50,375 nt of DNA from Nitrospirota bacterium. GTDB lineage: Bacteria > Nitrospirota > Nitrospiria > JACQBZ01. Shown here in pieces: positions 36,385 to 44,639 of the stretch. Each line of letters begins with the position of its first letter. Position 1 is the stretch's first letter. A model generated the notes under the pieces. The model did no database searches. It was not told where the DNA came from and was given only the letters and a program-made list of their open reading frames with translations. The DNA is taken from assembly GCA_016194285.1 (NCBI GenBank), contig JACQBZ010000046.1, forward strand, positions 1-50,375. Reading direction: 5' to 3'. Made by a program: the position numbers and the translations under genes.

Positions 36385-39300
36385 ATGAAAGAGGGGGAGC
36401 GTTTCCAACGCGCGTTTGAAGATGCCGCCATCGGCATCGCCCTCCTGGCCATTGAACCTCTCGGGAAGTACCTTGAGGTCAATCCCACCTTCTGCCGGAT
36501 GACCGGCTACTCGCGGGAGGAACTGCTCGCCCGTAATTTCCAAAGCATCACGGCCTCTCAAGACATCGACAAAAACCTCGAATATCTGCAAACGCTGATC
36601 CAAGGAAGCACTCCCTCGATTCAATTTGAAAAACGGTACCTCCGCAAAGACAGCGGCTCTTTCTGGGCCGGCTTGAACGTATCGCTTGTTCGCGGCGATC
36701 GCGAAGCCCCCGAATATTTTATCGTCCAGATCGAAGACATCGACAGCCGCAAACGGGCGGAGGAGGCGCTACAGTTGTACCAATTCTCCATGGAGAATGC
36801 GCCGGAAGGGGTGTTCTTTATGACCCGCGACGCCGGCTTCTCTTATGTCAATGAACAGGCCTGCCGCTCCCTTGGCTACACCCGCGATGAACTGATGAGC
36901 CTGAAACTGTGGGACATCGATCCCGTCTTTGCGAAAAAAAGCTGGGACGAGATATGGACGCAACCTCAAGAGAATCCAGTCGGCACAATACACATCGAAA
37001 CCTTTCACCGCCGCAAGGACGGAGTCATTTTTCCTGTGGAGGTTTCGGCAAAGCACCTCTGGCTCGGCAACCATGAGTTTCATGTCGCTTTCGTGCGCGA
37101 CATCACCGAGCGCCGGCGGGCGGAGGCGGAGGGGGCGCGCCTGCTGCAGGTGCTCGAATCGAGCCTGAATGAGATCTACATCTTCGACGCCGATACGCTG
37201 CGCTTTGAGTATGTCAACCACGGCGCGCAGCGCAATCTCGGCTACCCGCTCGAACAATTGCGCGGGATGACGCCGCTCGACCTCAAGCCCGAGTTCACCG
37301 AAGCCTCATTCCGCGAAATGATCGGGCCGCTGCTCCGGCCTACAAAAGAAATAGATGTCTTTCACACGGTCCACCGTCGCGCAGACGGGAGTCTTTATCC
37401 GGTTGAAGTCCATCTCCAACTGGTCGAGACCGGCGGCCGGCGCGTATTTCTCGCCGTCATTCTCGATATCACCGACCGCAAGCGGGCCGAAGAGGCCTTG
37501 CGCCAAAATGAGAACCGGTTGCGAGAGGCCGTCCGTGTTTCCCAGACCGGCATCTTCGACCACGACCACCTCACCGACACTATTTACTGGTCGCCGGAGC
37601 AGCGTGAAATCTACGGTTTTGGCCCGGATGAACCGGTGCCCCTGCCCGCGTTTCTCGATCGCGTATACCCGGAGGATCGGGAACGAATCGCGGCGGCCGT
37701 CCGACGCGCCCACGACCCGGGGGGAGACGGCCGATTTGACGTGGAACACCGAATCATACGGCGCGACGGCGCCCTCCGGTGGGTAACGACACGCTCGCAG
37801 ACCTTATTCGAGGGTAAAGACGGCGCGCGCCATCCGGTCCGCACCATCGGCGCCGTACTCGACATCACCGAGCGCAAGGAGGCGGAATCGGCGCTGCAAA
37901 GCAGCGAATCCAGGAATCGGGCCCTGCTGGATGGGATCCCGGATATTATTTTTCGAATCAGCCGTGAAGGTCTCTTTCTGGATGCGAATCCAGCCAAGGG
38001 CTCCGGACCGTTCGCGTCCCCGATCGAGTTTTTGGGGAAGAACCTCCGGGACCTGATGCCGCCCGATATCTACGAGAAAAAAAAGCATTTTATGCGGGAA
38101 GCGTTTGAATCCGGAGAGACGCAGGTCTTTGAATACCAACTCCCGGATAATGGAAATCGGCGCGATTATGAGACGCGGTTCGTCGTGAGCGGGCAGGATG
38201 AAGTGATCGCCATCGTGCGCGACATCACCGAACGCCGCCGGGCGGAGGAGGCGCTTCGGGAGTCGAGCCAATTCAACCAGCAGGTCATCACCAATGCCCG
38301 GGAAGGCATTATCGTCTACGATCGCGAAATCCGATACCGGATCTGGAACAAGTATATGGAGGAGCAGACCGGCTTGCGGGAGGAGGAGGTCCTGGGAAAG
38401 CACCCCACGGATATCTTTCCGCTTCTCAAAGAGCGAGGAAAAATGTTCGTGAAAGAAGAGACGATGGCAGGAATCCAGGCCTCTGCGAAAAGGGCGTTGA
38501 CCGGCGAGACCTTCACGTACTTTGACGTCCCGTTCCTTCTACCGCAAAGCGGCGCGTCGGGATGGAATTCGGTAAGATACGGTCCGTTCCGTAACGCACA
38601 AGGTGAGATTGTCGGGGTCATTGCGACCGTATGGGAGATCACCGAACGCAAGCAGTTGGAGGAACAACTGCGCCATGCCCAGAAACTGGAGGCGGTTGGT
38701 CAATTGGCCGGAGGCGTCGCCCATGAATTTAATAATATGCTGACGGCCATCATCGGTAATCTCGATCTGGCCATCGGTCAAATACCCACGGAATCGGATC
38801 AGCGTTCCACACTGACCGCGGCGCTGCAGGCCGCACGCCGCGCCGCATTGCTGACGCAACAGTTGCTCACCTTCAGTCATCGAAGCCCCATGGATCCTCA
38901 ACCCCAGGACCTCGGCCTCATCGCAAAAGATGTCGCACACCTTCTGCGTCAAACCATCGATCGACGGATCCAGGTCACGGTTCAACCCGCCGAAGACCTG
39001 TGGACGGTTCTGGCGGACGCCGGCCAGATGCACCAGGTCGTCATGAATCTCTGCGTCAATGCGCGGGACTCCTTGGTCGACTGCATGAATGGAGCGGCCC
39101 GCGAACCCGTCCCGACCGGCTGGGAACCCCGCATCATCATTACCGCAGAAAACGTCCGGATCGATGACGCCTATTGCAAACTGCATCTCGACGCCCGGCC
39201 GGGAGAATATGTTTGCCTCTCGGTTAACGACAACGGATACGGCATTGATCAAAACATCAGTCATCGTATTTTCGAGCCGTTCTTCACCACCAAAGAGGTC

Positions 39301-39873
39301 GGACGGGGTACGGGGCTGGGCCTGGCCACGGTTTATGGAATCATGAAACAGCATGAAGGGTGGATCGATCTGTCCAGCGCTAAATATGCGGGAACCGCCT
39401 TTAAACTTTACCTCCCTCGCACACACCGCCCGGCGGTTCCGACGCCCCCCAACGTTGCTTCGAGCGAAGGAACCGCTCGCGGAACCGAAACCCTCCTGTT
39501 CGTCGATGACGAAGCCCCCATTCGCCGGCTGGGCCAAACGATCCTGGAGCATCACGGGTATACCGTGCTGTTGGCCAAAGACGGCGAGGAGGCGATCGAT
39601 GTTTTCAGGCGGGAACATGATCGGATCAAGCTGGTCGTGCTGGATCTGACGATGCCCCGCATGTCGGGGCAAGAGGTTCTCAAGCAGCTTCTTCGTCTGG
39701 ATCCGAGGATGCGGTTTCTGATTTCAAGCGGCCATCATGCTCCCACCGACTCCACCGAACTCCAGAACCTGGGTATGATCCAACTGGTTCCAAAACCCTA
39801 TAGCCCCCGTGATCTGGCACGCAGCGTGAGGAATCTTCTGGACGCCCCCGTCACTCCACGATACGTTCGCTAA
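36385..39873 (+). CDS. Multi-PAS hybrid sensor histidine kinase
   Basis: 1162-residue soluble sensor with about six PAS domains (roughly 5-128, 130-245, 245-372, 375-500, 505-620, 627-755), each ending in a DI(T/D)xRKxAEE linker. A HisKA domain follows with His780 in GGVAHEFNN, a HATPase domain (N-box MNLCVNARDSL, DNGYGID, FEPFFTTKEVGRGTGLGL) and a C-terminal receiver domain (LFVDDEAP, Asp1087 in VVLDLTMPRMSG, Lys in PKPYS). No transmembrane segment, so it senses cytoplasmic signals; no PAS ligand can be assigned. No partner regulator or phosphotransfer protein is adjacent. Confidence 0.94.
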   Translation: MKEGERFQRAFEDAAIGIALLAIEPLGKYLEVNPTFCRMTGYSREELLARNFQSITASQDIDKNLEYLQTLIQGSTPSIQFEKRYLRKDSGSFWAGLNVSLVRGDREAPEYFIVQIEDIDSRKRAEEALQLYQFSMENAPEGVFFMTRDAGFSYVNEQACRSLGYTRDELMSLKLWDIDPVFAKKSWDEIWTQPQENPVGTIHIETFHRRKDGVIFPVEVSAKHLWLGNHEFHVAFVRDITERRRAEAEGARLLQVLESSLNEIYIFDADTLRFEYVNHGAQRNLGYPLEQLRGMTPLDLKPEFTEASFREMIGPLLRPTKEIDVFHTVHRRADGSLYPVEVHLQLVETGGRRVFLAVILDITDRKRAEEALRQNENRLREAVRVSQTGIFDHDHLTDTIYWSPEQREIYGFGPDEPVPLPAFLDRVYPEDRERIAAAVRRAHDPGGDGRFDVEHRIIRRDGALRWVTTRSQTLFEGKDGARHPVRTIGAVLDITERKEAESALQSSESRNRALLDGIPDIIFRISREGLFLDANPAKGSGPFASPIEFLGKNLRDLMPPDIYEKKKHFMREAFESGETQVFEYQLPDNGNRRDYETRFVVSGQDEVIAIVRDITERRRAEEALRESSQFNQQVITNAREGIIVYDREIRYRIWNKYMEEQTGLREEEVLGKHPTDIFPLLKERGKMFVKEETMAGIQASAKRALTGETFTYFDVPFLLPQSGASGWNSVRYGPFRNAQGEIVGVIATVWEITERKQLEEQLRHAQKLEAVGQLAGGVAHEFNNMLTAIIGNLDLAIGQIPTESDQRSTLTAALQAARRAALLTQQLLTFSHRSPMDPQPQDLGLIAKDVAHLLRQTIDRRIQVTVQPAEDLWTVLADAGQMHQVVMNLCVNARDSLVDCMNGAAREPVPTGWEPRIIITAENVRIDDAYCKLHLDARPGEYVCLSVNDNGYGIDQNISHRIFEPFFTTKEVGRGTGLGLATVYGIMKQHEGWIDLSSAKYAGTAFKLYLPRTHRPAVPTPPNVASSEGTARGTETLLFVDDEAPIRRLGQTILEHHGYTVLLAKDGEEAIDVFRREHDRIKLVVLDLTMPRMSGQEVLKQLLRLDPRMRFLISSGHHAPTDSTELQNLGMIQLVPKPYSPRDLARSVRNLLDAPVTPRYVR

Positions 39874-39884
39874 AGACATCCCTC

Positions 39885-39913
39885 TTGATCACTCCATTCG
39901 ACGCCTGTATAAT
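39885..39913 (+). promoter_or_regulatory. Promoter of the YggX-like gene
   Basis: TTGATC (39885-39890), 17 bp spacer, TATAAT (39908-39913). Predicted +1 near 39920 gives a 24-nt leader with GAAGGGGG before ATG 39944. Confidence 0.7.
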
Positions 39914-39943
39914 GGGATCAAACCTTTGACGAAGGGGGAACGA

Positions 39944-40195
39944 ATGGCCGAGGTAAAGTGTGTTCATTGCGGAATGACCCGTGAGGGAATTACCGGATAT
40001 GCCTATGGCGGACAGCTCGAAGCCGAGATCAAGTCGAAGATCTGCGGCGTCTGTTGGCAGGAATGGAAGGGAATGTCCATCAAGATCATCAACGAATACC
40101 GCTTAGACCTCAACGATCCCCATGCGAATAAGATCCTCATCGAACAAATGAGGGCCTATCTGAACATGCCCAGCGCCGAAGGCCAGCCCAAATAG
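39944..40195 (+). CDS. YggX-like Fe(II)-trafficking/oxidative-damage-protection protein
   Basis: 83 residues from ATG 39944. The second half (ICGVCWQEWKGMSIKIINEY, then LDLNDPHANKILIEQMRAYL) matches the YggX fold (Iron_traffic family), including the helix with W-x-x-W-like spacing and the NEYRL segment. It differs from E. coli YggX in its N-terminus, which adds a CVHCG pair and has a second pair CGVC, so four Cys could bind a metal. TTG 39926 in the same frame is rejected because a good promoter and ribosome-binding site point to 39944. Function is inferred from the family. Confidence 0.7.
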   Translation: MAEVKCVHCGMTREGITGYAYGGQLEAEIKSKICGVCWQEWKGMSIKIINEYRLDLNDPHANKILIEQMRAYLNMPSAEGQPK

Positions 40196-40212
40196 CCGGC
40201 TCACGGAACGGT

Positions 40213-40896
40213 CTACGAATATCGATCTTCCATCCACGGATCGGCCGTATTTGAGTACCCCCTCACTTCCCAAAAACCCGGACGGTCCTTAGCGAGGAAG
40301 ACCATTTCCTTGACCCACTTGGCGCTTTTCCAGGCGTAGCGTTTGGGAATGACCATCCGCACCGGCCCCCCGTGCTCGCGGGCCAGCGGCTGACCGTTCC
40401 AGCGATGCGCGATCAGGACGTCAGCGTCGTTCAATACCGACAACGGAACGTTGGTGGAGTAACCGTCATGCGAAGTGAAGAGCACGTGCTTTGCCTCGGG
40501 TTTCGGCCGGACCACGTCGAGGAGATGTTTGAAGGAAACCCCCTCCCAGCGATTGTCGAAGGTGCTCCAGGTCGTCACGCAATGAAAGTCCGAAACGAGG
40601 CTGACCTGCGGCTGGGCCATGAAGTCCTGCCAATCCCATGTCACCGGATTTTCAACTATGCCATGAACATCGAGCGACCATTTTTCAAGCGGCACCTCGG
40701 GCTGGATGCCCAGGTCTAAGACCGGGAAACCTTTCACGATATGCTGACCGGGAGGCAGCCTCGGCTTCTCCAGGGATGGCGCGCTCGGATTATGCCGGAC
40801 TGAAACTCCTTCTTCCCGGGCCTGCGGCGTAAGTCCCCGCTTCTCCCGCGCCCACTCCTCTTTCTTTTTAATTAATCTTTCCTTCGGCTCGCTCAT
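40213..40896 (-). CDS. Sulfite-oxidase-like molybdopterin oxidoreductase
   Basis: 227-residue protein of the oxidoreductase molybdopterin-binding family, the short cytoplasmic version of YedY/sulfite oxidase. The Mo-ligand Cys is in SDFHCVTTWS; the molybdopterin-binding blocks include WEGVSFKHLLDVV and GGPVRMVIPKRYAWKSAKWV. No twin-arginine or Sec signal is seen, and no heme partner is adjacent, so the electron partner is unknown. The ATG at 40896 lies 2 nt from the predicted transcription start, so the mRNA may be leaderless. Confidence 0.9.
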   Translation of the reverse strand: MSEPKERLIKKKEEWAREKRGLTPQAREEGVSVRHNPSAPSLEKPRLPPGQHIVKGFPVLDLGIQPEVPLEKWSLDVHGIVENPVTWDWQDFMAQPQVSLVSDFHCVTTWSTFDNRWEGVSFKHLLDVVRPKPEAKHVLFTSHDGYSTNVPLSVLNDADVLIAHRWNGQPLAREHGGPVRMVIPKRYAWKSAKWVKEMVFLAKDRPGFWEVRGYSNTADPWMEDRYS

Positions 40897-40904
40897 TGCA
40901 TTTC

Positions 40905-40933
40905 ATTCTAACATCGGTCCTCCACGTGTGCAA
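40905..40933 (-). promoter_or_regulatory. Promoter of the molybdopterin oxidoreductase gene
   Basis: Minus strand: TTGCAC (40933-40928), 17 bp spacer, TAGAAT (40910-40905). Predicted +1 is 40898, two bases before the ATG. Confidence 0.5.
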
Positions 40934-41063
40934 GATTGCCCGAGACCAAACGCCTCCAAATGAATCGGTCGTCACGACCTGAGGTGCCTCTCCTTTTCGA
41001 ACATGCCCGTTTCACCCCAACGGCTCTCAGATCCATCGGATGCGAGGCTTGACAAATGAGTTC

Positions 41064-41092
41064 TTGACAGAACCGATCTCAATTGATATATT
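41064..41092 (+). promoter_or_regulatory. Strong promoter of the arsR-led operon
   Basis: TTGACA (41064-41069), 17 bp spacer, TATATT (41087-41092) preceded by an extended −10 TG (41084-41085). Predicted +1 is 41099. A second TTGACA stands at 41049-41054. Confidence 0.75.
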
Positions 41093-41100
41093 TATTTGTA

Positions 41101-41118
41101 GTTTCGATATTTCGAAAC
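41101..41118. promoter_or_regulatory. Candidate ArsR operator
   Basis: Inverted repeat GTTTCG-N6-CGAAAC, starting 2 nt after the predicted +1 and 27 nt before the arsR ATG. The position and symmetry fit autoregulation by the ArsR protein encoded next. Confidence 0.6.
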
Positions 41119-41144
41119 ATATAACTCTCATTGAGGCTGCTTCG

Positions 41145-41498
41145 ATGGAAAAGCATCGCAATGACCTGGAAGATCGCGTGTACCGGCACCACGCCGAGAT
41201 CTGTTCCACCCTGGCCAACCCAAAACGTCTGAAAATTATCAACATCCTCCGGGAGAAGGAGCTTTCCGCGGGAGAACTGCTTTCGATCCTGAAGATTCCC
41301 AAGGCCAATCTCTCCCAGCATATGGCCCTCATGCGGCAAAAAGGCATCGTGTCCGTGCGCCGAGAGGGTAACATGGTTTACTACCGGCTGGCCCGGCCTA
41401 AGATCCTCAAGGCGTTTGACCTCATGCGGGAACTACTTTTTGAAGTGTTGGAGGATCAGCAAAGGCTTCTCAAAGAATACGGCAGGCGAAAGAAATGA
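41145..41498 (+). CDS. ArsR-family transcriptional regulator
   Basis: 117-residue winged-helix repressor-like protein from ATG 41145; the frame opens at 41040, but that part precedes the promoter. The recognition region (LSAGELLSILKIPKANLSQH followed by MALMRQKGIVSVRREGNMVY) is typical of ArsR/SmtB proteins. Only one Cys (Cys20, in HAEICSTLANPKRL) is present and there is no classical metal-binding ELCVCDL motif, so the signal is not an ordinary As/Cd type and the two-Cys SqrR/BigR persulfide switch is also not complete. It overlaps the transporter gene by 4 bp (ATGA) and is the first gene of the six-gene operon. Confidence 0.9.
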   Translation: MEKHRNDLEDRVYRHHAEICSTLANPKRLKIINILREKELSAGELLSILKIPKANLSQHMALMRQKGIVSVRREGNMVYYRLARPKILKAFDLMRELLFEVLEDQQRLLKEYGRRKK

Positions 41499-43807
41499 AG
41501 GCGCCCTGGTTGACCCGATTCTCGGTTGAAAAACCCCGGCTGGTCATTGCCCTGACCCTGGCCATCACTCTGGCCTTTCTGACGCAGCTTCCCCGGGCCA
41601 TCACCGATACCGATCCCAAGAACATGCTGCCCGAAACCTCGCCTGTGCGTGTATCCAACGACGAGGTGGAGCGGTGGTTTGCCCTCCCTAAGGATGTGAT
41701 CGTCCTGGGGATCGTCAATAATGATGGAGTTTTTAACCGGGAGACGCTGGGACGGATTGCTCAGTTCACGGAGGAAATTTTTAAGATCCCGGGTGTGGTA
41801 GTTCGGGATGTGACAAGCCTCACCACGGTGGATAACGTTCGGGTGGAAGAGGGACAGCTTGCGATGAGGCCGGCCGTTGCAGATATCCCACGTACCCCGG
41901 AGGCGATGGCGGTCCTTAAGCAGTCCCTCCTTTCGAACCCCCTCTTTATCAACAGACTGCTATCCCCAGACGGGACGACAACGGCAATCTACATCCCCCT
42001 GGAACCGGGCGCGAACGCCAAGGTGATCGCGGACCGGATACGGGCAATCCTTCCGAAGGAAACGGGAGGCGAGCGGTATTACCTCGCCGGCGATCCCGTG
42101 GCCCGGGATACCTTCGGCATCCAGATGTTCTACCAGATGGCCATCTTCTCTCCCCTCGCCGGGATGGTGATGTTTGTGGTGTTGTGGTGGATGTTCCGGA
42201 ACCTCACCCTCGTCTTCTCGGTAATGGGTGTGGCAATGGTCAGTATCGTCTGGAGTATGGGGCTACTGATCGGCGTGGGGCTGCCCGTGCATATCATGAG
42301 TTCCATGATCCCGGTCTTCCTGATGGCGATCGCCACGGACAGCATCCATATCTTCAATGAGTTCTATTTTCGGTTCCGGGAGGTGCCGGATAAAAAACAG
42401 GCGATTCTGGACACGATTCGTGCGGTAGGTCGGCCGGTGCGCTACACCGCGCTGGCCACCGCGGCCGGCTTTGCGGTGCTGGCCTTCATGCATATCATCC
42501 CGGTTAAGATCTTCGGCCTCTTCGTGGCCTTCGGGACAGTCGTAATCCGGCTGATGAGCTTCAGCCTGATCCCGGCGGTTCTCACGCTGATCAAGGATGA
42601 ACGGATACGAGCGGTATCCCGAACTGAAGATGAAACTACCCACTGGGCCTCACGACGGCTTTCCGGATTGGCTTCGGTAGGACTGACACGCAGCCGTCTG
42701 CTGATGGCCGGAGGACTGGTGCTCCTCGCCGGTGCCGTTCTTGGAATCGTCCGGATCCATGTAAACAATAATATGGTGGACTGGTTTAAGCCACACAGCG
42801 AGATCCGTGTGGCTGATCGAATCATGAATGAAAAGTTAGGCGGAACCTCCCTGGCCTATCTCGTGGGCATCTCGGGGGAAGCGGATTTTTGGAAACGGCC
42901 GGAGGCGCTGCGGTATTTGGAGGGCCTTCAGAAGGATCTGGAGGGAATGGCCGTGGTGGGCAAGACCTTCTCGGTGGCCGACTATGTGAAACGGATCAAC
43001 CGGGTGCTGCACCGGGATGATCCGGCTTATGATCGCATCCCGGATTCTGCGACCGAGATCGCCCAGTATCTGTTTCTGTTCGGCATGGCGGCCAAACCCT
43101 CCGATCTGGACAATGTGGTGGACTACCCCTTTGAGAAGATCAACCTCTGGCTCAATCTGAAGACCTGGGACGCCCAGGCGATGCGGGATGTCATCGCCCG
43201 TGTTCGTGCCTACACCGCCGAGCATCCCTTGCCCGGCGCAGTGTTTAGGCCCGCAGGGATTGCCTACTTTAACCTGACATGGAACGATGAAGTTCTCTCG
43301 GACATGCTCCGGGGATTTATCATCGCACTGTTCCTGGTCTTCGTGATCCTGGTCTTCAATTTTCGGTCGTTGAGATGGGCGCTCGTGGCCTACACCCCGC
43401 TCTTGTTCACCATTCTGATGATCTACGGGGCGATCGGTTATATCGGCAAGGATTTTGACATGCCGATCTCGGTCCTCTCGACCCTGTCCCTCGGCATGGC
43501 GGTGGATTTCGCCATCCACTTTGTGGGCCGGTTCCAGCAACGTTATGCGAAGGAACCTGATCTTGAGAAGGCCCTTCTCTGGACGGCCGCCCGGCCGGGG
43601 AAGGGGATCATGCGGAATGCGGCGCTCTTTGCCGTGGCCTTTTCGGCGATGGCCTTTGCGCCGTTAACCCCCTACATTACCGTCGGCCTGTTCATCGTGA
43701 GTATGATGCTGCTGTCGGCGGCCGTGACCCTCGTCGGGATCCCCGCTTTGATTGTGATCTTTCAGGAGGGATTGAACCTTTCTTCAATCAAGGAGAAGAC
43801 GCCATGA
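41495..43807 (+). CDS. MMPL/RND-family transporter
   Basis: 770-residue RND-superfamily permease with the 12-helix duplicated layout: an N-terminal helix (VIALTLAITLAFLTQLP), a first periplasmic loop, a sterol-sensing-like bundle (SSMIPVFLMAIATDSIHIFN with acidic residue in TM4), then a repeat in the second half (TLSLGMAVDFAIHFVGRFQ). This is the MMPL/HpnN-like group that moves hydrophobic compounds, not the AcrB heavy type; no membrane-fusion protein is encoded. It overlaps arsR and the LolA-like gene by 4 bp each (ATGA), so it is strictly co-translated. It probably hands its cargo to the LolA-like protein for passage to the outer membrane. Confidence 0.9.
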   Translation: MKAPWLTRFSVEKPRLVIALTLAITLAFLTQLPRAITDTDPKNMLPETSPVRVSNDEVERWFALPKDVIVLGIVNNDGVFNRETLGRIAQFTEEIFKIPGVVVRDVTSLTTVDNVRVEEGQLAMRPAVADIPRTPEAMAVLKQSLLSNPLFINRLLSPDGTTTAIYIPLEPGANAKVIADRIRAILPKETGGERYYLAGDPVARDTFGIQMFYQMAIFSPLAGMVMFVVLWWMFRNLTLVFSVMGVAMVSIVWSMGLLIGVGLPVHIMSSMIPVFLMAIATDSIHIFNEFYFRFREVPDKKQAILDTIRAVGRPVRYTALATAAGFAVLAFMHIIPVKIFGLFVAFGTVVIRLMSFSLIPAVLTLIKDERIRAVSRTEDETTHWASRRLSGLASVGLTRSRLLMAGGLVLLAGAVLGIVRIHVNNNMVDWFKPHSEIRVADRIMNEKLGGTSLAYLVGISGEADFWKRPEALRYLEGLQKDLEGMAVVGKTFSVADYVKRINRVLHRDDPAYDRIPDSATEIAQYLFLFGMAAKPSDLDNVVDYPFEKINLWLNLKTWDAQAMRDVIARVRAYTAEHPLPGAVFRPAGIAYFNLTWNDEVLSDMLRGFIIALFLVFVILVFNFRSLRWALVAYTPLLFTILMIYGAIGYIGKDFDMPISVLSTLSLGMAVDFAIHFVGRFQQRYAKEPDLEKALLWTAARPGKGIMRNAALFAVAFSAMAFAPLTPYITVGLFIVSMMLLSAAVTLVGIPALIVIFQEGLNLSSIKEKTP

Positions 43808-44607
43808 GATCTATCACCAAGTATCGTTTCGGAATCATGCCGACATTGCTGGTCGCTGTTCTTTCTCCGGTTCCTTTGCTCGCGGCCGATGGGGCTGAGA
43901 TCATCAAAAAATCCCAGGCCGCCTTCTATGAGGCGGGTCAGGACATGAAAGCGCGGGTCAAGATGACCTTGATGGCCCGTGAAGGCCAGCAGCGCTTGCG
44001 GGATCTCACGATGCTCCGAAAGAATTATCCGGCCAGCGAGCAGAAATACTTTATGTATTTTCACAGTCCGGCGGATGTGGCCGGGATGACCTTCATGATC
44101 TACAAATATCCCAACCGGGATGACGACCGCTGGCTTTTCATCCCGGCGATCAACTTGGTGAACCGGATCGCGGCGCAGGACAGCCGATCCAGTTTCGTGG
44201 GGTCGGATTTTACCTACGAGGATGTCTCCGGCCGGGATCTCACCGCCGATGCCCATGCGCTGTTAAGGGAAGAGCCGTTCAACGACCGCAAGGTTTACGT
44301 CGTGGAGAGCAAACCTATTGGCCCGGCTGAGTACACCCGTAAACTTTCATGGATCGATCAGGCGAGCTTCCTGCCGCTCAAAGAAGAGTACTACGATGTC
44401 CAGGAATCCCTCTACAAAATCTTCACGGCGGAGGAGATTAAAGATGTCCAGGGTTTCGCCACCATAATGAAGCGCACAATGTCCAATGTGAAGACCGGCC
44501 ATAAGACCGAGGTGGTTTTTGAGCGCATTCAGTACAACGTGGGGCTGGGCGATGATCTCTTCTCCGAACGGTACTTGAGACGACCGCCTGAAAAGTGGAT
44601 CAAGTAA
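43804..44607 (+). CDS. LolA-like outer-membrane lipoprotein-sorting protein
   Basis: 267 residues with a Sec signal peptide (cleavage likely after PLLA). The mature part fits the LolA-like family that accompanies MMPL/RND transporters: ADGAEIIKKSQAAFYEAGQD, KYFMYFHSPADVAGMTFMIY, DDDRWLFIPAINLVNRIAAQ and FVGSDFTYEDVSGRD. Such proteins have a half-barrel that shelters lipids in the periplasm. Coupled to the transporter gene by ATGA overlap; the β-barrel gene begins 32 bp later. Its cargo is unknown; a lipid or other hydrophobic molecule is likely. Confidence 0.88.
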   Translation: MRSITKYRFGIMPTLLVAVLSPVPLLAADGAEIIKKSQAAFYEAGQDMKARVKMTLMAREGQQRLRDLTMLRKNYPASEQKYFMYFHSPADVAGMTFMIYKYPNRDDDRWLFIPAINLVNRIAAQDSRSSFVGSDFTYEDVSGRDLTADAHALLREEPFNDRKVYVVESKPIGPAEYTRKLSWIDQASFLPLKEEYYDVQESLYKIFTAEEIKDVQGFATIMKRTMSNVKTGHKTEVVFERIQYNVGLGDDLFSERYLRRPPEKWIK

Positions 44608-44639
44608 AAACAGTTGTGTGAGCAGTGAGTTGGCAGCGA

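Noticed and set aside
41040-41144. N-terminal extension of the ArsR protein
   Set aside because: The extra 35 codons run across the promoter and operator and do not resemble ArsR proteins; ATG 41145 matches the family start.
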